A program made the translations under genes and the position numbers. The notes under the pieces were generated by a model. That model did no database searches and was not told the DNA's origin. It saw nothing but the letters and a program-made list of their open reading frames with translations. Positions 50,730 through 58,778 of a DNA stretch of 64,000 nucleotides are shown here, in pieces; the first letter of the stretch is position 1, and each line of letters starts with the position of its first letter. The DNA is from Jeotgalibacillus sp. R-1-5s-1. GTDB lineage: Bacteria > Bacillota > Bacilli > Bacillales > Jeotgalibacillaceae. The stretch is from the NCBI RefSeq assembly GCF_004405105.1, contig NZ_SORW01000009.1, positions 1-64,000 on the forward strand, given 5' to 3'.

Positions 50730-52175
50730 TTATGCAGATTCATCTTTCCGCTTTAATTCATTTACCAGCTCGTCGTATTTTGGACTGCCGAGGAAATTGT
50801 CAACCGAGATATGACGTGCATCCGGACGTTTGGCTCTGGCACGGTCCGTTAAATCCTTGTGCGTAATCACAATATCCGCATCCTCCGGAATCTGATTAAT
50901 CGCCGTATTTGTGACAAAGATATCAATATCCGCTTTTTTAAATTTATTTTTCAGAAGTGAAGCCCCCATTGCACTGGAACCCATTCCGGCATCGCAGGCA
51001 AAGATCACTTTATTCACTGGTCCAGCTCCGACAAGCGGCGTTGAATCAGCAGCCGGCTCACCTGTTAAATGAGCAGCAGCAACGCTTTTCTTACCTTTCA
51101 TATCCTGCATACGCTCTGTAGCTTCAGTCAGCGCGTCGTCTTCTTCAGTGGATTTCGTCACTTTCAGCAAGAATCCTGCAGAACCGAATGATACTGCAGC
51201 TGAAATGAACACACCAGCCAGCATACCAAGGTAGTCACCACGCGGCGTCATGGCAAGGTAAGCAAAGATACTTCCCGGTGATGGGGTTGCCACAAGACCT
51301 ACATCCAGCATCGAGAAAGTCAAAATACCACTGGCACCACCCAGAATCGCTGCAACAATCAGCACAGGCTTCATCAGGATGTAAGGGAAATAAATTTCGT
51401 GAATTCCTCCAAGGAAGTGGATCACACTTGCGCCTGAAGCGGACAGACGCGCCATCCCTTTTCCGAATACCATATAAGCCAGCAGGATACCAAGACCCGG
51501 TCCAGGATTGGATTCAACCATAAACAGAATCGACTTACCTGCATCGGCTGCCTGATCGAGTGCCAGCGGTCCAAGAATCCCGTGATTAATAGCATTGTTT
51601 AAAAACAGTACTTTCGCAGGTTCAACAAAAATACTTGCAAGCGGCAATAGGTTTGCATCAACAATGACTCTTACACCTGAAGCCATTACTTCGTTAAGCC
51701 CCTGTACAACCGGACCGATTCCAGTATAGGCAATAAGCGTTAACGCACCACCCAGAATCCCTGCAGTAAAGTTATTGATCAGCATCTCAAAGCCCTGCTT
51801 TACTTTTCCTTCAAACAGCTTATCAACCTGTTTGATCAGGAAACCACCAAGCGGCCCGAGAATCATCGCCCCAAGAAACATCGGGATATCCGTTCCGACA
51901 ATCGCACCAATAGTGGCCGTCGCACCAAGCACCCCTCCGCGCATGCCATAAACCATGTGTCCACCGGTAAAACCGATCAGTAAAGGCAGCAGGTACGTAA
52001 TCATCGGTCCAACGACAGTTGCCAGATCTTCATTCGGCGCCCAGCCTGTTGGAATGAATAAAGCAGTAATAAGTCCCCAAGCGATAAATGCACCGATGTT
52101 TGGCATAATCATGCCACTCAAGTACGAACCAAACTTCTGAATCTTCGCCTTCACACCTGACTTGTTCCCTTCCAT
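50730..52175 (-). CDS. mtlA: PTS mannitol-specific enzyme IICB
   Basis: A 481-residue permease. The IIC domain (about 1-345) has eight to ten helices and contains GIHEIYFPY; the IIB domain (from about 390) holds the phosphorylated Cys in VIFACDAGMGSSAMGAS. There is no IIA domain, which is supplied by MtlF. ATG 52175 has GGAGG 7 nt upstream. Upstream lie a cre-like site and an MtlR-like site. Confidence 0.95.
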   Translation of the reverse strand: MEGNKSGVKAKIQKFGSYLSGMIMPNIGAFIAWGLITALFIPTGWAPNEDLATVVGPMITYLLPLLIGFTGGHMVYGMRGGVLGATATIGAIVGTDIPMFLGAMILGPLGGFLIKQVDKLFEGKVKQGFEMLINNFTAGILGGALTLIAYTGIGPVVQGLNEVMASGVRVIVDANLLPLASIFVEPAKVLFLNNAINHGILGPLALDQAADAGKSILFMVESNPGPGLGILLAYMVFGKGMARLSASGASVIHFLGGIHEIYFPYILMKPVLIVAAILGGASGILTFSMLDVGLVATPSPGSIFAYLAMTPRGDYLGMLAGVFISAAVSFGSAGFLLKVTKSTEEDDALTEATERMQDMKGKKSVAAAHLTGEPAADSTPLVGAGPVNKVIFACDAGMGSSAMGASLLKNKFKKADIDIFVTNTAINQIPEDADIVITHKDLTDRARAKRPDARHISVDNFLGSPKYDELVNELKRKDESA

Positions 52176-52224
52176 TTTTGTTCCTCCTTTATTTGTTTTC
52201 ACTGACTTTCCAATGTTGTTAATT

Positions 52225-52294
52225 TAATAATAAAGCGCTTACTTATGCAAAACAATGAATAGAAAATTCAACTTTGTCACACGTAATGTGGACA
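52225..52294 (-). promoter_or_regulatory. mtlA control region: MtlR-like site, promoter and cre-like site
   Basis: TTGTCACA-N5-TGTGGACA (52274-52294) resembles the MtlR operator TTGNCACA-N4-TGTGNCAA as I remember it, with one extra base. A TTGCAT/TTAAAT promoter (17-bp spacer) overlaps GTAAGCGCTTTA (about 52231-52242), a CcpA cre-like site well placed for glucose repression. Confidence 0.6.
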
Positions 52295-52448
52295 TTTTTT
52301 AATTAACAGAGATTTGAAGGAAGTGAACAAAATCCCTGTTTTTTCAATTATTTTAGCTGAATAGGATTAACAGCTCGGATTAGGTGGAAAGGGAGAGTAT
52401 ATCGTATAATATAGGCTGATCAATTTTAAGAAAAGGATAGGAGATCCC

Positions 52449-53213
52449 ATGACAGCATATGGCGTTATCCCAACTGCAATATCACCGCTGACTGCATTAG
52501 ACAGCATAGGTGAAACCATTTTATTAGCGGACCATGAATACAATATTGTCTGGATGAATACAGCCGCAGCCAACCTGTTAAATGGCGTTGCCGCTTCATA
52601 CGGACTCAATGGCAGTCACGATATGATCGGTCAGAACATGGATCTGTTTCATAGATTTCCGTCCCATCAGCAGAACATGATGAAGCAGCTCAAGGGACCA
52701 CACAGAACAAGAATCACAATTAAAAATCTCATCGTAACTGATATCGTAGTTACGCCTATCCGATCCACCGGCGAACGTATTGATGGCTATATTGTGATGC
52801 TGCTGGACGTCACCACAAAAGCAGCCGAAGAAGAGGAAAAAGAAAAGCTGATTGCCTCACTTTCCACACCTATGATGAAGGTTTGGCATAATGCCATTGC
52901 ACTGCCCCTGATCGGCGCCTTTGACAGCGAGCGTTTCAATCTTTTAGTGACAAGTGTTTTAGAAGAATGTGCATCCAGTCAGATTGATTATGTATTAATC
53001 AATTTGAATAAGGTTTATTTTAATGAAAGGGAGCATACGACACACCTTTTCCAAAAGTTAATTGACTGCCTTCGTCTGATCGGCACCCAGTGCATGATCG
53101 TAGGCGTTACACCGGAACTTGCGATGGCGATGAATCACCTGAACCGTGATGTGAAGATTTTTACCACGACTTATGACGGGATTCAGTACATTATTTCTAA
53201 AGATCAGAAGTAA
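52449..53213 (+). CDS. PAS-STAS protein, RsbR-like
   Basis: A 254-residue protein: a PAS domain (about 15-125, with ILLADHEYNIVWMNTAAANLL), a linker, and a STAS-like domain (about 140-250). Stressosome RsbR proteins have this order, but the usual Thr/Ser phosphoacceptors and the DLTG motif are absent (VLINLNKVYFNEREHTT). It may be a signalling adaptor that no longer takes phosphate. GGAG lies upstream of the ATG. No rsb genes are near. Confidence 0.72.
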   Translation: MTAYGVIPTAISPLTALDSIGETILLADHEYNIVWMNTAAANLLNGVAASYGLNGSHDMIGQNMDLFHRFPSHQQNMMKQLKGPHRTRITIKNLIVTDIVVTPIRSTGERIDGYIVMLLDVTTKAAEEEEKEKLIASLSTPMMKVWHNAIALPLIGAFDSERFNLLVTSVLEECASSQIDYVLINLNKVYFNEREHTTHLFQKLIDCLRLIGTQCMIVGVTPELAMAMNHLNRDVKIFTTTYDGIQYIISKDQK

Positions 53214-53245
53214 AAAAAAGCTGTCCGTGACGGGCAGCTTTTTTC
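53212..53245 (+). terminator. Intrinsic terminator of the PAS-STAS gene
   Basis: AAAAAAGCTGTCC pairs with GGGCAGCTTTTTT around a short loop; it starts at the stop codon. Confidence 0.9.
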
Positions 53246-53329
53246 TGTGGTTTTGACGCGGACGTGCGTGTTTGTGCTGATTGAGTTGTTCCGCGTGATT
53301 GGTTGCGGCAACCTGAGGGTGTGGCTTGA

Positions 53330-53532
53330 GTGAGGAATTGTACTGTTCCGAAGAGTTTTTTCATCGATTCAACTTTTTATTGTACTGAATGATGTATTAA
53401 TTCAATCGTTTAAATTTTTTATTGTATTGTTCAAGTTATACAGCACCTTTTTTGTTATGTTTCAACTACGAATTGTAACGACCCAAGACGGAATTGTATC
53501 GAATCAAAAAGGAATTGTACTGTTCACACTTC
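53330..53532 (-). repeat. Phased box array E (nine GTACAATTCC-type boxes, inverted)
   Basis: Plus-strand TTGTA-like starts lie at 53338, 53359, 53380, 53401 and 53422, then after 30 bp at 53452, 53473, 53494 and 53515. Read on the minus strand this is the 4 + 5 layout of the A family with a different box (GTACAATTCC). A flank motif TTCGCGGCAAATAGTGG (53581-53597, minus) matches 15 of 17 bases of one beside A1. It lies between convergent PAS-STAS and AlaX-like genes. Confidence 0.85.
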
Positions 53533-53656
53533 AAGCAGGAAGACCACTGCCATCCAGTCCCTCTATATCACCTGATTAGACCACTATTTGCCGCGAAAAG
53601 AGCTTAAATCCTGATTAACGAACTCCATACCGCGCAAAAAATCCTCACACGACTCC

Positions 53657-54829
53657 TTATAGCTCAGCCTCCAAATGCCGGAGCAATTCTTCAGCAGTCA
53701 TCAGCTTCTCTCCGCCTCCCTGAACGAAATCGGGCTTTCCGCCGCCACGTCCGTTAATGAGAGACAGCACCTTTTTCAGCGGAAGATTCATATTCATGTC
53801 AACGCTGTTTCCTCTTGCACAGATGACCTGGAGTTTATCGTCTGTCTCATTGACAAAGAGTACGATCCGGTCGTCTGCTTTTAACGTAATGTTTTTGGCC
53901 AGGTGCTGAATATCGGCAATCTCCTGATCGTGAAAGATCTCTTTTATCACGTGATTGGAAGTTGAGAGATACCCGTCTGCCCGCAATTCTGCAAGCTGTT
54001 TCTTCAGCTCTTCCTTTTCCTTTTCAAGGTCTCTGACCTGCTCAAGAAGACGGTCCGCAGCCTGAGGCAGCTGATCCTGCGGTGCACTCAGCCTCGCCGT
54101 CAGACTTTGCACTACCAAATGCTTTTCATCAAGCTGTTTTCGTACACGATGTCCACATACGAAATATACACGTATGTTTCCTTTCTGCTTTTCCGTGTGA
54201 AGAATGTTCAGCGCCGCCACCTCACCAGTTGAACCGGGATGTGTGCCTCCGCAGCCGTTGTAATCAATGTCCGGGATGATGACGAGTCTGATATCTTCTT
54301 TTACTGATACGGCTTTGCGAAGCGGGTATTGACTCAGCTCTTCATAAGTGACCCATTTCGTCTCAATCGGCCGGTTCTCGAGGATCACCAGGTTGGCGGC
54401 TTCTTCGGCCTGAAGCACCGTTTCCTCCGTTAGCGACTCTACCTCAAGGTCAATCGAACAAACCTCCTGCCCTAAATGAAAGCTGATGGTTTTTGCGTCA
54501 AATTTATTTTCAAATACAGCAGATAAAATATGCTGTCCTGCATGCTGTTGCATATGATCAAACCTGCGCTCCCAGTCGATCTCACCTTTAACTGAACCTG
54601 TAGCCTTTAAATCTGTGTAATGGCGAATTTCACCCTCCACTTCTTCAACCTCTTGGACTTGTGCTCCATTCAATGTTCCCTGATCGAAAGGCTGTCCTCC
54701 TCCAGTCGGGTAAAAAGCAGTCTGATTGAGCACAAGGTAAGGACTGCCCTGTTCGTCTATGCCGTTCTTCTCAATCTCAGCTTCAAACTCATGTATATAA
54801 ACATCCTGATAAAATAACTTTTCTGTCAT
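53657..54829 (-). CDS. Alanyl-tRNA editing protein, AlaX-L type with DHHA1 domain
   Basis: A 390-residue protein. The editing domain has the zinc motif HMQQHAGQHILSAVF and CGGTHPGSTGEV; a coiled coil (about 255-285) leads to a DHHA1 domain ending in NGRGGGKPDFVQGGG. AlaX proteins remove Ser or Gly from mischarged tRNA-Ala. GAGGAG lies 9 nt before ATG 54829; a TTG frame to 54838 is less likely. Confidence 0.9.
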   Translation of the reverse strand: MTEKLFYQDVYIHEFEAEIEKNGIDEQGSPYLVLNQTAFYPTGGGQPFDQGTLNGAQVQEVEEVEGEIRHYTDLKATGSVKGEIDWERRFDHMQQHAGQHILSAVFENKFDAKTISFHLGQEVCSIDLEVESLTEETVLQAEEAANLVILENRPIETKWVTYEELSQYPLRKAVSVKEDIRLVIIPDIDYNGCGGTHPGSTGEVAALNILHTEKQKGNIRVYFVCGHRVRKQLDEKHLVVQSLTARLSAPQDQLPQAADRLLEQVRDLEKEKEELKKQLAELRADGYLSTSNHVIKEIFHDQEIADIQHLAKNITLKADDRIVLFVNETDDKLQVICARGNSVDMNMNLPLKKVLSLINGRGGGKPDFVQGGGEKLMTAEELLRHLEAEL

Positions 54830-54847
54830 GATTAACAACTCCTCTTT

Positions 54848-55546
54848 CTACGTTTCCATGACATCCCACGGTGTGACGATGCCAAGTATCCGCTCTGTGC
54901 TGGCTCCATTTTTCGTAATGATGAGCGCAACCAGTTTTTCTCCACGCTCCGCCGCCTGCGCGAAACGATCCTGTGCTTCATATACACTCATTTCTTTCGG
55001 AATAAAACGGTAATTCTGCTTCCGTCGATCGAAAGGCAACAGATCTTTTACTTGAACGCCTTTGATCGAAATGGATTCTTCATTTAAATGAGAGGCGAGC
55101 CAATTGGCTACACCACTGTCTGTGACCAGTGTCTTAACAAGCTTCTGCTGATCAACCACCGGAAACTGCGAGTACTCTTTATTTTTCATGTTACGCAGCA
55201 CTTCTTTCAGTGTGGTGTCCTCATGAAAGGTCACAACGTCCTTGATAAATCGCTCCACTGTTGGCGGCACAACTAGCCGGCTGCGAATTTCTTCAATCAA
55301 TTCAACCACATAATCGGTCGGCTCTGCCAGTACTTCCTCTGTGTATGTATGGACAATCGCATTTCGGAGCTCCGCAATTTCCTTCAAATCCTGCAAATAA
55401 CGCTTTACGATTCTGTCATTACGCTGTGAGGCTTTATCAAGCAGCGCATGAAAGCTCATATAATTCCCTTTATTGTGCTTGTTCTTAAGGTAATTTTCAA
55501 TTTCGTTAAAGTCTTTGAGAAATGCTCTTGAATTTGAAGAATCCAT
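54848..55546 (-). CDS. CBS-domain protein
   Basis: A 232-residue soluble protein. Residues 1-85 are helical and carry a DUF-like RNaseT-free fold (AELRNAIVHTY resembles HEPN-type helices). The rest is a CBS pair: VVTFHEDTTLKEVLRNMKNKEYSQFPVVDQ and FIPKEMSVYEAQDRFAQA with LGIVTPWDVME. CBS pairs bind adenosine nucleotides. AGGAG precedes the ATG. It follows a small membrane gene by 4 bp and precedes AlaX. Confidence 0.82.
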   Translation of the reverse strand: MDSSNSRAFLKDFNEIENYLKNKHNKGNYMSFHALLDKASQRNDRIVKRYLQDLKEIAELRNAIVHTYTEEVLAEPTDYVVELIEEIRSRLVVPPTVERFIKDVVTFHEDTTLKEVLRNMKNKEYSQFPVVDQQKLVKTLVTDSGVANWLASHLNEESISIKGVQVKDLLPFDRRKQNYRFIPKEMSVYEAQDRFAQAAERGEKLVALIITKNGASTERILGIVTPWDVMET

Positions 55547-55550
55547 CCCG

Positions 55551-55742
55551 TCACTCCTTCTTTTTGTAAACGTGCGGTTTTCGGAGCCATTTAATAAAGA
55601 AGTACGCTGCGATCATATAGATTGAAAAACCGATCGACTCCATGATGTCCGATTCATCAGAAAGGATCGCACGAACCAGAATAATAGCAATAAAAGCAAA
55701 GATATAAAAGCTTATCGTTTGTGCACGAGATTTTTCTCTCAC
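55551..55742 (-). CDS. Small membrane protein
   Basis: A 63-residue protein with two helices (about 10-28 and 36-54) and a basic tail (RKPHVYKKKE). GTG start with GGGGG 8 nt upstream. It leads a run of three minus-strand genes with the CBS and AlaX proteins. No family recognised. Confidence 0.6.
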   Translation of the reverse strand: MREKSRAQTISFYIFAFIAIILVRAILSDESDIMESIGFSIYMIAAYFFIKWLRKPHVYKKKE

Positions 55743-55811
55743 GATAAGATCCCCCTTCGTTTGTAAAATTATTTCAAAAAATGCTTTACTTTAAAAGTAT
55801 AAAGATTTATT

Positions 55812-55826
55812 ATATCTTTAAGATAT
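55812..55826 (+). promoter_or_regulatory. Palindrome ahead of the second PadR gene
   Basis: ATATCTT-T-AAGATAT, a perfect dyad 28 bp before the TTG start; half sites (AAAGATATA) surround it. Likely the operator of the PadR protein. Confidence 0.5.
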
Positions 55827-55854
55827 ATAACTAAAAGATATAGGTGGTGTTCAT

Positions 55855-56412
55855 TTGGCCAAAGAGAATCATACCCCTTACGTGTTGCTTGGCATGATGA
55901 CAACCGGCTGCAACACCGGATATTCAATGAAACAAATGATTGATAACAGCCTGAGCCATTTCTGGAAAATCAGCTATGGTCAGATTTATCCCTCTTTAAA
56001 AAAGTTGACAGATGAAGGCTTAGCCATTTCAAAAAAGGAACCGCAGACTGATAAACCGGACAAGATTATTTATGAAATTACTGATAAAGGACGTCAGGCA
56101 TTGGAGGCGTGGCTTGTTTCACCGGTTGACAGCGGATTGCCTGTACAGAAAAATGAATGGCTGCTGAAGCTGTTTTTCAGTCGTCACGAGCCGGCCCAAA
56201 CAGCGATTGCAAAGATCAAGCAGTACGAAACTCAACTTCAGGAACGGCTCTCTGTTTATCAGCAGATTGAACAAATGATTAAACGTTCATCCATTCGCTC
56301 TGAGGATGAACAATTCTGGTTATTCACTCTCCGTCACGGCTTTAAAACAACGAATGCAGCGATCGAATGGTGCCGGGAAGTCACAGAAGAACTTCAAAAT
56401 GAGGAGGAATAA
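55855..56412 (+). CDS. PadR family transcriptional regulator, long form
   Basis: A 185-residue regulator. The N-terminal winged helix (SMKQMIDNSLSHFWKISYGQIYPSLKKL, then KIIYEITDKGRQALEAWL) is followed by the helical dimerisation region typical of the 180-residue PadR/AphA class. TTG start with GGTGGTG upstream. The DUF4188 gene begins 3 bp later, so it probably represses its own operon. Confidence 0.9.
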   Translation: MAKENHTPYVLLGMMTTGCNTGYSMKQMIDNSLSHFWKISYGQIYPSLKKLTDEGLAISKKEPQTDKPDKIIYEITDKGRQALEAWLVSPVDSGLPVQKNEWLLKLFFSRHEPAQTAIAKIKQYETQLQERLSVYQQIEQMIKRSSIRSEDEQFWLFTLRHGFKTTNAAIEWCREVTEELQNEEE

Positions 56413-56414
56413 CA

Positions 56415-56888
56415 ATGGGTAAAAAGCTTGAGCAGGCGCGGTTTATGGCCACACATGGACAGGAAATGACCGTTTTTATGGTGGGAATGCGTATTAATAA
56501 ATTCTGGGCAGTTCACAAATGGTTTCCGGTATTTATGGCAATGGGCCCAATGCTGCGCGAGCTTTATACACATAAGGAACTGGGCTTTTTATCAACAGAA
56601 ACGTTGATGGGCTGGAGAACGGTCACGCTGATTCAGTACTGGAACTCTAAAGATCAGCTGTACGCTTACGCTAAAGGACAGGAACATATGAAAGCCTGGA
56701 AAAACTTTTACCAGAAAGCCGCCAAATCGGAGGCAGTTGGCATTTTTCATGAAACCTACGCAGTCGCGCCGGGAACATACGAAACAATCTACAACCGCAT
56801 GCCGGCTTTTGGATTATCGAAAGCGATTGGGGTTCAGCCAGTTGGAAAGAAGATGGAGACCGCATCTGATCGATTAAAAGCACAGTAA
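56415..56888 (+). CDS. DUF4188 family protein
   Basis: A 157-residue soluble protein. MTVFMVGMRINKFWAVHKWFPV, TETLMGWRTVTLIQYWNSKDQLYAYAKGQEHMKAW and FHETYAVAPGTYETIYNRMPAFGL fit the DUF4188 group, an ABM-like monooxygenase fold. It is related to haem-degrading or antibiotic-biosynthesis monooxygenase folds, but its substrate is unknown. GAGGAGG lies before the ATG. It follows the PadR gene at once. Confidence 0.82.
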   Translation: MGKKLEQARFMATHGQEMTVFMVGMRINKFWAVHKWFPVFMAMGPMLRELYTHKELGFLSTETLMGWRTVTLIQYWNSKDQLYAYAKGQEHMKAWKNFYQKAAKSEAVGIFHETYAVAPGTYETIYNRMPAFGLSKAIGVQPVGKKMETASDRLKAQ

Positions 56889-56892
56889 ATAG

Positions 56893-56924
56893 AAAAGCAC
56901 CGCATCTGGACGCGGTGCTTTTTT
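56893..56924 (+). terminator. Intrinsic terminator
   Basis: AAAAGCACCGC-ATCTGGAC-GCGGTGCTTTTTT; strong stem directly after the DUF4188 gene. Confidence 0.92.
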
Positions 56925-56936
56925 GGTGCGACGTCA

Positions 56937-57383
56937 CTACATCCAATTCACACCCCATAAACTTTGTATAACAGCCATATAAACGACCATCACAATACTC
57001 AATCCGAGAAATAGTGCAATTAATCCTTTGAATCGATCTGTTTTTTTCAAAGCCAATATGAATGTGATTAAAACGACTGCTGCTACAGCATAAAACACAA
57101 AAAACATGCTATAAATACTGAACGGGCCAAGAAATAAGCTAAGCACTGCGAGCTGCATCAAAAAAGCCGCCATTGACGTCGCAGCCCATTTAGAAGGACC
57201 TTTCGTAATGGTCGTATTCCAAACGGCGAAAATAAACAATGCTGAAATTAGCGTCCAATAACCCCATTCAAATAGACCAAATAAGCTTTCCTCGTAAACG
57301 GCGAGCATATATCCTGTAACAAACAGCGGAATAAATAACAACATAAGCCAGGCGTTTGTTTGAATTCTTTTCGTTTCGGTCAT
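56937..57383 (-). CDS. Five-helix membrane protein
   Basis: A 148-residue membrane protein with about five helices evenly spaced over its length and charged ends. GGGGGG lies before the ATG. It follows the kinase-like gene by 54 bp, across a hairpin at about 57410-57434. No family recognised. Confidence 0.62.
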   Translation of the reverse strand: MTETKRIQTNAWLMLLFIPLFVTGYMLAVYEESLFGLFEWGYWTLISALFIFAVWNTTITKGPSKWAATSMAAFLMQLAVLSLFLGPFSIYSMFFVFYAVAAVVLITFILALKKTDRFKGLIALFLGLSIVMVVYMAVIQSLWGVNWM

Positions 57384-57437
57384 AATGATTGTACCCCCCT
57401 GCTAATAGAGGCCGGCTTTTCGATAAAGCCGGTTGTT

Positions 57438-57983
57438 TTATTTTGTAAGAGTCGATCCATAATAAAGGTGGCGTAACACATTGGAAACAAGCAGTGCCGG
57501 ATCCTCTGTCCCATCAAGCACAAGATCAGCTGTTGGCATGACCTGCTCTTCCATATACACATAGGCCCTACGGCTTTTTGATAAATAATGCGCAAGCTCT
57601 TCCACGATACGCTTCTGTCCCCGCTGATCCCGAATGATCCTTCTGGCCATCGCAACATCCAGTGGTGTATGTACATAAATCGAGATATCAATGCGGGCTG
57701 AGATGTCAGGGTGAAGGTAACTGAATGGATAATCAAGAATGAGATAAGAAGGCGGGTGGTCTCCTGCGATTAGCTGTTCAATCTGATCAGACAGCGGGCT
57801 GAGATCCCATGCATGTGGATCAGCTCCGTCATCTACCCACTTCGTTAAATCTTCAGGAGCGTGCTTGAAATCAATATCATCAAAATGTATCGCCTCAGAA
57901 TGAGGAAGTGCCTGCATCAAACGCTCTGTCAGTGTCGTTTTCCCTCCACCTGATACGGTCGCAATTGATATAATTTTCGTCAT
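57438..57983 (-). CDS. Uridine kinase-like P-loop protein
   Basis: A 181-residue NTP-binding protein. Walker A is VSGGGKTTLTE and IHFDDIDFKHAPEDLTKWVDDG holds the acidic pair seen in uridine kinases; YLILDYPFSYLHPD is the Walker B strand. It probably phosphorylates a small metabolite. GGGGGTG precedes the ATG. A hairpin (AACCGGCTTT with AAAGCCGG) follows its stop. Confidence 0.8.
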   Translation of the reverse strand: MTKIISIATVSGGGKTTLTERLMQALPHSEAIHFDDIDFKHAPEDLTKWVDDGADPHAWDLSPLSDQIEQLIAGDHPPSYLILDYPFSYLHPDISARIDISIYVHTPLDVAMARRIIRDQRGQKRIVEELAHYLSKSRRAYVYMEEQVMPTADLVLDGTEDPALLVSNVLRHLYYGSTLTK

Positions 57984-57998
57984 TTGTCACACCCCCTT

Positions 57999-58211
57999 TT
58001 ACGGATTTGAACGATAAATATCTTTAATTTTGGAGGTTGTCAGCTGTGTAAGAAAAACAAGGATCACTACTATTAAAATCGAAAGACCTAAATTAGCAAA
58101 ACCGCTAAAGACAAACCACCTGCCGATCGACAACTGCATAACCGAAAAATACAAAAAGAAAATAGCCCCGAACTGAAGAACGAGAAAAGCTTTTCTCAAA
58201 AAATACTCCAT
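57999..58211 (-). CDS. Small two-helix membrane protein
   Basis: A 70-residue protein with helices at about 7-27 and 36-56. GGAGGTG lies before the ATG. It lies 12 bp after the NUDIX gene and 15 bp before the kinase-like gene, so the three probably share a message. No family recognised. Confidence 0.6.
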   Translation of the reverse strand: MEYFLRKAFLVLQFGAIFFLYFSVMQLSIGRWFVFSGFANLGLSILIVVILVFLTQLTTSKIKDIYRSNP

Positions 58212-58223
58212 GGTTTACACCTC

Positions 58224-58661
58224 CTATTTTTGTAAAGCAACGTCTGTCCCAGGTTTAATCTTTCTCTGCAGCATCTGCAAATAAAATTCCCTGTCTTCCG
58301 GAAATGCCAGTGACAGCTGTACAATTTCATCGGCCGATTTCCAGGCGATATCATAAATAAGTTCATCCGGATCCTGAATGACAGCACTCCCTCCTGTACA
58401 TTTAACAGTGTAGTAATGAACAAGAACATCAATATCATCCAGCGTAGTTTCTTTTGTGTGTAAAAAGGATTGTATCTTTGTCGTATAGCCCGTTTCTTCG
58501 AAAATCTCTCTTACACAGCATTCCTCAAAGGTTTCCATTTTCTCTTTCCCACCAGATGGAATTGTCCACTTCTGATCCTCACCTGGTGCCGCCTGTAACA
58601 CCATTAACAGTTCATTTTTACCATTCACACAAACACCTGCAGCCCCTTGCCAGATCTTCAT
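58224..58661 (-). CDS. NUDIX hydrolase
   Basis: A 145-residue NUDIX protein. The box IPSGGKEKMETFEECCVREIFEETGY has the REIFEETG core. It opens with IWQGAAGVCVNGKNELLMVLQA, as in MutT-like enzymes. Substrate unknown. ATG 58661 is chosen for its distance to GAGGGG; an ATG frame to 58745 has no site. Confidence 0.87.
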   Translation of the reverse strand: MKIWQGAAGVCVNGKNELLMVLQAAPGEDQKWTIPSGGKEKMETFEECCVREIFEETGYTTKIQSFLHTKETTLDDIDVLVHYYTVKCTGGSAVIQDPDELIYDIAWKSADEIVQLSLAFPEDREFYLQMLQRKIKPGTDVALQK

Positions 58662-58747
58662 CATGCCCCTCATTTCTATATAGGTAATATCTAACATTAT
58701 ATCAGTTTTCTGAAAATTCATCTTATTTTTTCTCAAGTTTTCCAAAA

Positions 58748-58778
58748 CAAAAAGACCAGGGTCACCCTAGTCTTTTCG
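58748..58778 (-). terminator. Intrinsic terminator of the GrpB gene
   Basis: Minus-strand AAAAGACTAGGGTGACCCTGGTC followed by TTTTTG; the stem overlaps the stop codon. Confidence 0.85.

Noticed and set aside
23617-53532. The 21-bp arrays as CRISPR
   Set aside because: Only short degenerate boxes recur, there are no full-length direct repeats with unique spacers, and no cas genes are in the window.
54848-55100. HEPN toxin fold in the CBS protein's N-terminus
   Set aside because: The Arg-Asn-x-x-x-His-like spacing is suggestive (RNAIVH), but there is no partner antitoxin and the context is metabolic, so no toxin claim is made.
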